The notes under the pieces: model-generated
Database searches by the model: none
Seen by the model: the letters and a program-made list of their open reading frames with translations, nothing else
Told to the model about the DNA's origin: nothing
Shown here: positions 56,955 through 64,000 of the stretch, piece after piece
Layout: every line of letters starts with the position of its first letter
Numbering within the stretch: position 1 is the stretch's first letter
From: Streptomyces stelliscabiei
GTDB lineage: Bacteria > Actinomycetota > Actinomycetes > Streptomycetales > Streptomycetaceae
NCBI RefSeq assembly: GCF_014873495.1
Contig: NZ_JADBGF010000001.1
Span: 806,001 to 870,000 of the forward strand
Length of the DNA: 64,000 nucleotides
Direction: 5' to 3'
Program-made: the position numbers and the translations under genes

Positions 56955-59510
56955 CTAGGTCACCTGGACGCCCACGAGGCAGGTGTCGTCGTCCGTGTCG
57001 GACTTGCTGTGGGTCAGCAGCCGGTCCAGCTGCTGGTCGAGCGTCGGCGGGACCGTGCGCGCGGCCGTCAGCAGCTGGGCCAGTGATTCCTCCACGGACC
57101 GGTCACGGCGTTCGATCAAGCCGTCGGTGTACATCAACAGAGTGTCGTCGACGGCCAGCTGGGTCTCGTTCTCCTCGTACGTCGCATCCGGCAGCGCACC
57201 CAGCAGCAGCCCCTTGACCAGGGGCAGCGGGGTCGCCTCACCGGCGCGCACCAGAACGGGCGGCAGATGGCCCGCCCTGGCCCAGCGCAGGGTGTGGCGG
57301 TCGGGGTCGTACAGGCCGCAGACCGCGGTGGCGGTGACGGCGCCGGTCAGATGGTGGGCCACCATGTTGAGCCAGGACAGCAACTGGCCCGGCCCCGCAC
57401 CGGTCACGGCGAGCCCGCGCAGCGCGTTGCGCAGGACGACCATGCTGGTGGCGGCCTCTATGCCGTGCCCGGCGACGTCTCCCACGCACAGCAGCACCAG
57501 CCCGGACGGCAGGACCACCGCGTCGTACCAGTCGCCACCGACCAGGTTCTGGGTCTCGGCGGGCCGGTAGCGCACGGCCACGCGCAGCCCGGGGGCCTCC
57601 AGCGGGGCCTGCGCGGGCGGCATGATCGCGTGCTGGAGCTGGAGGGTGAGCCGGTCGCGTTCGCTCGCCTGCTGCTCGGAGTGGGCGAGCTGGTCGCGGG
57701 TGGCGGCGAGGGCGACCTCCGTCCAGTGGTGGGCGGAGATGTCCTGGTAGGCGCCGCGGACGACGAACAGCCGGCCGTCGGAGTCGAGGACCGGTTCGGC
57801 CACGACGCGGATGTGCCGGGTGACACCGTCGGGCCGCTGGAGCCGGAAGGCCGCGGAGGCGGGGCGACGGTGGTGGAGCAGCGTGCGCAGGAACCTGCCG
57901 ATGGCGACGGCGTCGTCGGGGTGGGCATGGGCGGGCAGGTCCTCCAGCGGGACCGGGCCGCTGACGGACGGCTTGCCGTAGAGGCTGTAGAGCTGACCGT
58001 TCCAGGTGATCTCGCCGGTGAGGAGGTTCTCCTCGAAGCCGCCGATACGGCCGAGGCGCTGGGCGTGCTGCAACAGGCTCGCCAGCCGGGCGGTCTCGTC
58101 CTCGATGCGCCAGATGAGCAGCACGCTGCCGCCGTGCCGGCTGATGTTGACGTCCGCCACCGCCGACAGCGGGACCTCGTCCACCAGGGACGTGAGTCGC
58201 ATGCGCCGGGCCCGGAACGGCTCACCGGTGGCGTAGACCCGCTCGACCTGCCCGAACAGCTCGCGCTCGCCGGCGGCCATCGGGTACGTCTCCAGGAGCA
58301 GGGCTCCGTTGACGACCCCGCGCGGCCGGCCGGCCGGGTCGAGGAAGCGGCTGTTGACGTGCTGGATGCGGAAGTCGACGAGCTCTCCGGTGGCGTCCAG
58401 GTACGGGACGAGCACCAGGGCGGGGTCGTGCAGGCCGTCGGCCAGGTTGATCAGCTCGGCGACGTCGGGCAGGATCGCGGCCCGCGTCTCCTCGTCGGTG
58501 CGGTCCGGGACGTTGGTCTCCAGGGCGTGCGCGCACAGCTCGGCCAGCGCCTCGATCTGGCGGACGATCTGCGGCGGCTGGTCCTGCAGCGGCGTGGGCC
58601 AGACGATCTCCAGCACACCATGGATGCGGCCGCCGGTGCCCGCGGGTACGGCGAAGCGGCCGCCGTCGGGGTGGTGGTGCCGGCCGATGGAGGGCAGGCC
58701 GGCCTCCGACAGACAGCCGATCCAGTGGCCCCTTCGCTCGCCGAGCCCATGGCGGGCCACCGTGGCGACCCCCGGAGGCACGTACCGCCAGCGGGCCGCC
58801 TCCGCGGCGGGGAAGCCCGCGCTGCCGGCCAGGGTGAGGGAGCCGTCGGCGCCCAGCGCCCAGATGGCCACCGCTTCGGCACCGAGCGGTGTCAGAGCGT
58901 GTTCCAGCAGGGAGTCGGCCACGGCCTGGGCGTCGTGGGCGGCCAGCGCGCCGCTCTCGGCGGTCCGCAGCCGTACGGCCGGGGAGTCGCCCCCCGGCGC
59001 CTCGGGGGCCTCGTGGCGGCCCTCCGTGATCGCGAGGAAGGTGGTGGTGACCTCGGAGAGCCGGTCGCGCGCGGCCTGGTTGATGACGTCGACGGCGAAT
59101 TCGAGCGGGGTCACGCCCGCCTGCTCGGTCAGCTCGGCGAGCTGGCGTGCCGCCTGCGACGGCCCGCACCCGAGCCGCTCGACGAGGATGCCCTTGGCCA
59201 GCTCGATCAGGGCACGCCCGTCCGCCTCGGCCTGCGCCTCCTGCACCTCGCGGCGCAACCGCTCCACGGTCGCGGCGAGTCGGCCGACAGGGGTCGACAC
59301 CCCCTTGCCGTCCCCTTCCCTTCCGTCGGCCGCCTCCTCGTCCGTCTCCTGGCGGCCCGGCACGGCGGGAAGGTCGTCACGGGGCACGGACAGCACGCCG
59401 AAATAGTCGTCGGACAGCAGGCCGGTGTCGGCAGTCGGGCCGCCGACGGCCGACTGGTCCGTCGGCGCGCCGGCGTCCTGCGGCTCGGCCGGCTGGTGGG
59501 GTTTGCTCAC
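56955..59510 (-). CDS. ANTAR-GAF-PAS-SpoIIE (PP2C) sensor phosphatase
   Basis: An 851-residue cytoplasmic protein. Order: an acidic leader; ANTAR-like helices at about 75-140 (ALIELAKGILVERLGCGPSQ); a GAF domain (about 190-335); a region with PAS fold (about 350-480); a PAS with PAC (about 485-610, YSLYGKPSVSGPVPL); a coiled coil; and a SpoIIE/PP2C phosphatase (about 640-848). The last has GGDWYDAVVLPSG, CVGDVAGHGIEAA (metal Asp) and the end DDDTCLVGV. Such enzymes dephosphorylate STAS antagonists and so release sigma factors. It resembles OsaC-type regulators, but without a fused HATPase, which is instead the separate gene at 56400. GTG 59510 has AGGAACAGG. The hybrid kinase is 76 bp upstream. 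Confidence 0.9.
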   Translation of the reverse strand: MSKPHQPAEPQDAGAPTDQSAVGGPTADTGLLSDDYFGVLSVPRDDLPAVPGRQETDEEAADGREGDGKGVSTPVGRLAATVERLRREVQEAQAEADGRALIELAKGILVERLGCGPSQAARQLAELTEQAGVTPLEFAVDVINQAARDRLSEVTTTFLAITEGRHEAPEAPGGDSPAVRLRTAESGALAAHDAQAVADSLLEHALTPLGAEAVAIWALGADGSLTLAGSAGFPAAEAARWRYVPPGVATVARHGLGERRGHWIGCLSEAGLPSIGRHHHPDGGRFAVPAGTGGRIHGVLEIVWPTPLQDQPPQIVRQIEALAELCAHALETNVPDRTDEETRAAILPDVAELINLADGLHDPALVLVPYLDATGELVDFRIQHVNSRFLDPAGRPRGVVNGALLLETYPMAAGERELFGQVERVYATGEPFRARRMRLTSLVDEVPLSAVADVNISRHGGSVLLIWRIEDETARLASLLQHAQRLGRIGGFEENLLTGEITWNGQLYSLYGKPSVSGPVPLEDLPAHAHPDDAVAIGRFLRTLLHHRRPASAAFRLQRPDGVTRHIRVVAEPVLDSDGRLFVVRGAYQDISAHHWTEVALAATRDQLAHSEQQASERDRLTLQLQHAIMPPAQAPLEAPGLRVAVRYRPAETQNLVGGDWYDAVVLPSGLVLLCVGDVAGHGIEAATSMVVLRNALRGLAVTGAGPGQLLSWLNMVAHHLTGAVTATAVCGLYDPDRHTLRWARAGHLPPVLVRAGEATPLPLVKGLLLGALPDATYEENETQLAVDDTLLMYTDGLIERRDRSVEESLAQLLTAARTVPPTLDQQLDRLLTHSKSDTDDDTCLVGVQVT

Positions 59511-59586
59511 GTTCGACCTGTTCCTCGGCTCGGGTGTCCGGGGACACCGCACGGTCGGCTGGTACGCGGGGCGGCGGGTGTCCCCG

Positions 59587-62500
59587 TCATACGGACAGCC
59601 AGCGCCGGACGCGGCCGATGAGGTCGTTGGTGTCGACCGGCTTGGTGACGTAGTCGTTCGCGCCCGACGCGAGACTCTTCTCCTGGTCGCCGGGCATGGC
59701 CTTCGCGGTGACGGCGATGATGGGCAGTTCGGCGTACTGGGGCATCGCCCGGATCTCCGAGGTCGCCGAGTACCCGTCCATCTCGGGCATCATCACGTCC
59801 ATCAGCACCAGCGAGATGTCCGGGTGGGCCAGCAGCATCTCGATCCCCCTGCGGCCGTTGTCGGCGTGCAGGACCTGGAAGCCGTGGAGCTCCAGCATCC
59901 CGCTCAGTGCGAAGAGGTTGCGCGCGTCGTCGTCGACCACGAGCACCGTACGGCCGAGGAAGGCGCCGTCGACGACCTGCGCGGCGGGGCGCTGGGACTC
60001 CTCGGCGCGCACCAGGGACAGCACGTCGCCCGGCTCCTCGGCGGACAGGTGCAGGGTGATCCGTTCACGCAGTTCGTCCAGGCTGGAGAGGAAGTCCAGC
60101 GGGCGGTTCTCCGCGCGGGAGCGCAGCGTCTGCTCGTGCGCCAGGTCCACGCGGTGACCGGTGTGCACGAGGACGGGCACGCTGGCGAGCGCGGAGTCGC
60201 CCTCCATGGCCTCCAGCAGTCGGGCGCCCTCGCCGTCGGGCGTGCCGATTTCGAGGACCACGCAGTGGCAGGGTTCGGCGGCCAGTGTGCTCGCGGCCTC
60301 CTGGGCGCCGATCGCGGTGATGATGTCGATCGAGCCGAGCGGGTCGTCGCCGGGCGCGAGGTCGGCGACCGCGCGTTCGGCGACGAGGGTCAGCAGTCCG
60401 CGCGGGCGGTCCTCGACGACCAGCAGACGCCGCCGGCGCTGCTCGGGCACCGCGGGGGAGGCGGCGACCGGTCGCGAGGCCGGGGTCAGTTCGCGGCCGG
60501 CGGGGTGGGGGTGCTCGGTCAACAGAGCGCTGCCGTCGAGCACTTCCTCGAAGTCGGCGCGTGCCACGGGCAGGTAGAGGGTGAAGGTGCTGCCCTGGCC
60601 GGGTGTGCTGTCGACGGTGACCGCGCCGCCGAGCAGATGGGCGATCTCCCGGGTGATCGACAGGCCGAGGCCGGTGCCGCCGTACTTGCGGCTGGTGGTG
60701 CCGTCCGCCTGCTGGAAGGCCCCGAAGATCGTCTCCAGCTGCTGCTGAGGGATGCCGATACCGGTGTCCTTCACCCGGAAGGCCACCACGGCGCCGCCGC
60801 GCAGGACACCCGTGGGCACCTCCCGGTCCGCGGCGGGCTCGATGCGCAGGGTGACACCGCCCTGTTCGGTGAACTTCACCGCGTTCGACAGCAGGTTGCG
60901 CAGGATCTGACGCAGCCGGGAGTCGTCGGTGAGCAGGTCCACGGGCGTGCCCGGCGCGGTGGCCACCGTGAAGTCCAGACTCTTCTGCGTCGTCATCGGC
61001 CGGAACGTCGCCTCGACGTACTCCAGCAGCTTGCGCAGCGGCACCCGTTCGGGGGTGACGTCCATCTTGCCCGCCTCGACCTTCGACAGGTCGAGGATGT
61101 CGTTGATCAGCTGCAGCAGGTCAGAGCCTGCCGAGTGGATGATGCCGGCGTACTCGACCTGCTTGGGCGTCAGGTTGCGCGAGGGGTTCTGGGCGAGCAA
61201 CTGGGCGAGGATCAGCAGGCTGTTGAGCGGGGTGCGCAGTTCGTGGCTCATGTTGGCCAGGAACTCGGACTTGTACTTCGAGGCCAGTGCCAGCTGCTGT
61301 GCGCGGGTCTCCAGTTCCTGCCTGGCCTGTTCGATCTCCAGGTTCTTGGCCTCGATGTCGCTGTTCTGCGAGGCCAGCAGGGATGCCTTCTCCTCCAGCT
61401 CGGCGTTGGAGCGCTGCAGTTCCTCCTGCTGCACCTGCAACTCCTCGGAGCGTGCCTGGAGTTCGGCGGTCAGCCGCTGGGACTCCCCCAGCAGCTCGTC
61501 GGTGCGCGCGTTGGCCACGATGGTGTTGAGGTTGACGCCGATGGTCGGCATCAGCTGGGAGAGGAAGTCCTGGTGGATCTGGGTGAAGGGGGTGACGGAG
61601 CCCAGTTCGATGACACCGAGGACCTGGTCCTCGACCACGATGGGCAGCACCACCAGGGCGCTGGGCACGGCCTCCCCGAGACCGGAGGAGATCGTCACGT
61701 AGTTCGGCGGCAGTTCCTCGACGCTGATGGTGCGGCGGTTGCGGGCGGCCTGTCCGACCAGGGAGCGGCCGACGGGGATGCGCTCGGGCCGGTCGGTGTC
61801 GTCGGGGTAGCCGTACGAGCCCACCAGCCGCAGCTCGGGGCCGCGTTCGGTGTCCTCGGCGAGGAAGAAGGCGCCGTACTGGGCGGAGGCCAGGGGCGCG
61901 AGTTCGTCCATGATGAGTTCGGCGACGACGGGCAGTTCGCGGTGGCCCTGCATCAGGCCGGAGATCCGGGCGAGGTTGGTCTTCAGCCAGTCCTGCTCCT
62001 GGTTGGCCCGGGTGGTCTCCCGCAGGGACTCCACCATGGAGTTGATGTTGTCCTTGAGGTCGGCGACCTCGCCGGACGCCTCCACGGTGATGGAGCGGGT
62101 CAGGTCGCCCTCGGCGACGGCGCTGGTGACCTCGGCGATCGCGCGGACCTGGCGGGTGAGGTTCCCGGCGAGTTCGTTGACGTTCTCGGTGAGCCGCTTC
62201 CAGGTGCCCTCGACGCCCTCGACCTCGGCCTGTCCGCCGAGCCGTCCTTCACTGCCGACCTCACGGGCGACTCGGGTGACCTCGGCGGCGAACGACGACA
62301 GCTGGTCGACCATCGTGTTGATGGTGGTCTTCAGTTCCAGGATCTCGCCGCGGGCGTCGACGTCGATCTTCTTCGACAGGTCGCCGTTGGCCACCGCCGT
62401 CGTCACCAGGGCGATGTTGCGGACCTGGCCGGTCAGGTTGTTGGCCATGGAGTTGACGTTGTCGGTGAGGTCCTTCCACGTGCCCGCGACGTTCGGCACG

Positions 62501-63855
62501 TGCGCCTGGCCGCCGAGCCGTCCCTCGGTGCCGACCTCGCGGGCGACACGGGTGACCTCGTCGGCGAACGCGGAGAGCGTGTCGACCATGGTGTTGATGA
62601 CGTCCGCGAGGGCCGCGACCTCGCCCTTGGCCTCGACCGTGATCTTCTGGGAGAGGTCACCGCGCGCGACGGCGGTGGCGACCTGGGCGATCGAGCGGAC
62701 CTGGCCGGTCAGGTTCGACGCCATCACGTTGACGTTGTCCGTCAGGTCCTTCCAGGTCCCCGACGCGCCCCGGACGATGGCCTGTCCGCCCAGGTTGCCC
62801 TCCGTGCCGACCTCGCGGGCCACGCGGGTGACCTCGTCGGCGAAGCCGGACAGCTGGTCCACCATCGTGTTGATGGTGTCCTTGAGCTGCAGGATCTCGC
62901 CGCGGGCGTCCACGGTGATCTTCTGGGAGAGGTCGCCCTGAGCCACCGCCGTGGCCACCTGGGCGATGTTGCGGACCTGGGAGGTGAGGTTGGCCCCCAT
63001 GAAGTTCACGGAGTCCGTGAGGTCCCGCCAGGTGCCCTTGACCCCCTTCACGTCCGCCTGCCCGCCGAGCCGTCCCTCGGTGCCGACCTCACGGGCGACG
63101 CGCGTGACCTCGTCGGCGAACGCGGAGAGCTGATCCACCATCGTGTTGATGGTGTTCTTCAACTCCAGGATCTCCCCGCGGGCATCCACGGTGATCTTCT
63201 GCGACAGATCGCCCTCGGCCACCGCCGTGGTCACCTGAGCGATGTTGCGGACCTGCGAAGTGAGGTTCCCGGCCATGAAGTTGACCGAATCGGTCAGGTC
63301 GCGCCAGACGCCGCCGACGCCGGGCACCTGGGCCTGACCGCCGAGCCGGCCCTCGCTGCCGACCTCACGGGCGACGCGCGTGACCTCGTCGGCGAACGCG
63401 GAGAGCTGGTCGACCATCGTGTTGACGGTCTCCTTCAGCTGCAGGATCTCGCCGCGCGCGGGTACGTCGATCTTCTGCGACAGGTCGCCCTTGGCGACCG
63501 CGGTCGCGACCTGCGCGATGTCGCGCACCTGCGTGGTCAGATTGCCCGCCATGGCGTTGACCGAGTCGGTCAGGTCGGCCCAGGTGCCCGAGACCCCGGG
63601 CACCTCTGCCTGACCGCCGAGCGTGCCTTCGGTACCCACCTCCCGGGCCACCCGCGTCACTTCCGACGTGAACACGGACAGCTGGTCCACCATGCCGTTG
63701 AAGACCGTGGCGATGTCGCCGAGCAGGCCCTCACCGTCGGACGGCAGCCGGGTACCGAAGTCGCCGTCGCGTACGGCGGTCAGTCCGGCCAGAAGCTGGC
63801 GTAGCTCCTGCTCGCCCGGGGCCCGGTCGACGGCCTCGATCGTCTTGCTGCTCAT
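59587..63855 (-). CDS. Cytoplasmic hybrid histidine kinase with tandem HAMP repeats (OsaA/Nik1-like)
   Basis: A 1422-residue kinase without membrane helices. Residues about 15-610 hold seven HAMP-type units; six share a 92-residue repeat with [10 protein letters not shown] and GDLSQKI. Then come a GAF domain (about 620-790), a coiled coil, HisKA with His871 in SHELRTPLN, a HATPase (about 975-1100), a degenerate receiver ([10 protein letters not shown], Glu where the phospho-Asp should be) and a full receiver with Asp1353 in [13 protein letters not shown]. The layout matches fungal osmosensor Nik1 and Streptomyces OsaA. An OsaC-like phosphatase follows, as in the osa locus. Osmotic or general stress sensing is likely. 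A GAGGG site precedes the ATG. Confidence 0.92.
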   Translation of the reverse strand: MSSKTIEAVDRAPGEQELRQLLAGLTAVRDGDFGTRLPSDGEGLLGDIATVFNGMVDQLSVFTSEVTRVAREVGTEGTLGGQAEVPGVSGTWADLTDSVNAMAGNLTTQVRDIAQVATAVAKGDLSQKIDVPARGEILQLKETVNTMVDQLSAFADEVTRVAREVGSEGRLGGQAQVPGVGGVWRDLTDSVNFMAGNLTSQVRNIAQVTTAVAEGDLSQKITVDARGEILELKNTINTMVDQLSAFADEVTRVAREVGTEGRLGGQADVKGVKGTWRDLTDSVNFMGANLTSQVRNIAQVATAVAQGDLSQKITVDARGEILQLKDTINTMVDQLSGFADEVTRVAREVGTEGNLGGQAIVRGASGTWKDLTDNVNVMASNLTGQVRSIAQVATAVARGDLSQKITVEAKGEVAALADVINTMVDTLSAFADEVTRVAREVGTEGRLGGQAHVPNVAGTWKDLTDNVNSMANNLTGQVRNIALVTTAVANGDLSKKIDVDARGEILELKTTINTMVDQLSSFAAEVTRVAREVGSEGRLGGQAEVEGVEGTWKRLTENVNELAGNLTRQVRAIAEVTSAVAEGDLTRSITVEASGEVADLKDNINSMVESLRETTRANQEQDWLKTNLARISGLMQGHRELPVVAELIMDELAPLASAQYGAFFLAEDTERGPELRLVGSYGYPDDTDRPERIPVGRSLVGQAARNRRTISVEELPPNYVTISSGLGEAVPSALVVLPIVVEDQVLGVIELGSVTPFTQIHQDFLSQLMPTIGVNLNTIVANARTDELLGESQRLTAELQARSEELQVQQEELQRSNAELEEKASLLASQNSDIEAKNLEIEQARQELETRAQQLALASKYKSEFLANMSHELRTPLNSLLILAQLLAQNPSRNLTPKQVEYAGIIHSAGSDLLQLINDILDLSKVEAGKMDVTPERVPLRKLLEYVEATFRPMTTQKSLDFTVATAPGTPVDLLTDDSRLRQILRNLLSNAVKFTEQGGVTLRIEPAADREVPTGVLRGGAVVAFRVKDTGIGIPQQQLETIFGAFQQADGTTSRKYGGTGLGLSITREIAHLLGGAVTVDSTPGQGSTFTLYLPVARADFEEVLDGSALLTEHPHPAGRELTPASRPVAASPAVPEQRRRRLLVVEDRPRGLLTLVAERAVADLAPGDDPLGSIDIITAIGAQEAASTLAAEPCHCVVLEIGTPDGEGARLLEAMEGDSALASVPVLVHTGHRVDLAHEQTLRSRAENRPLDFLSSLDELRERITLHLSAEEPGDVLSLVRAEESQRPAAQVVDGAFLGRTVLVVDDDARNLFALSGMLELHGFQVLHADNGRRGIEMLLAHPDISLVLMDVMMPEMDGYSATSEIRAMPQYAELPIIAVTAKAMPGDQEKSLASGANDYVTKPVDTNDLIGRVRRWLSV

Positions 63856-64000
63856 GCGCACCCTCGTTCCGCTCCCCAAGAGCCCTCGCGCCGAGGACTC
63901 GGAACCCGCGCCGGGCCGTGGGCCGGCCCGCTCACCGCCCGCATTTCCGCAGTTCACGAATCGGCCCGATGAGAAAATCCGGTGAAGGTTAACTCAGTTG

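Noticed and set aside
59425..63804. Plus-strand open frame of 1459 codons
   Set aside because: It is antisense to the hybrid kinase. The frame is open because of GC-rich third positions and the repeat structure; it lacks domain-like sequence.

Overview
The window is high-GC DNA with typical Streptomyces traits: GTG starts, GGAGG-type ribosome binding sites, mycothiol-type and F420-type enzymes, DUF1707, SigB-like partner switching and a SpoIIE-type phosphatase. About 57 genes look intact. About a dozen are decayed, alongside one IS5-type transposase relic. That mix suggests the accessory part of a Streptomyces-like linear chromosome rather than its conserved core (inference). No rRNA, tRNA or CRISPR array was recognised.

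Left part (1-12.6 kb): a PP2C phosphatase stub, an ANTAR protein, an acetyltransferase stub, a large secreted multidomain glycoside hydrolase behind a palindromic operator, and a dihydrolipoamide dehydrogenase. Then come a frameshifted SDR, a thioesterase/HxlR divergent pair, a TetR relic, and a flavin monooxygenase divergent from a GntR-TetR fusion regulator.

12.7-21.4 kb: a VirS-like AraC regulator faces a translationally coupled FMO-SDR-ALDH operon that resembles the mycobacterial mymA operon. A frameshifted Tat-exported hydrolase, an apparent second RNase J and a cold-shock protein follow.

22-31.5 kb: an Lrp regulator divergent from a PLP decarboxylase; a DUF2975 membrane protein/Xre module with paired palindromes; a frameshifted AraC gene with short tandem repeats; an ECF41 (SigJ-type) sigma factor behind an FAD oxidoreductase whose upstream region carries an ECF41-like promoter; relics of an aminotransferase and a carrier protein; CsbD; and a Fic-type toxin/RHH antitoxin pair with a 16-bp palindromic operator.

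31.5-44.7 kb: small membrane proteins and lipoproteins, a ComB-family phosphatase, a MarR/mycothiol-dependent isomerase pair sharing a 41-bp inverted repeat, an APH-family kinase, a trypsin-like protease with a small companion sharing its propeptide motif, a secreted EEP phosphatase, a methyltransferase, and a decayed RacP-like/IS5 patch.

44.8-54 kb: a secreted FG-GAP beta-propeller, an LLM flavoprotein, a MarR/PLP-decarboxylase pair separated by an eight-unit 15-bp repeat array, several conserved proteins of unknown function, a BNR-like lipoprotein, a membrane-anchored Mrr-type nuclease and a VOC protein.

54-64 kb: a signalling island. It holds a STAS antagonist, a MEDS-HATPase, a SigB/SigF-type sigma factor with a matching promoter, a second HATPase, an ANTAR-GAF-PAS-PP2C phosphatase, and a cytoplasmic hybrid kinase with tandem HAMP repeats. 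It resembles the OsaA/OsaC stress modules and probably links a phosphorelay to sigma-factor partner switching. Several single-base frameshifts across the window should be checked against raw reads before those genes are treated as true pseudogenes.
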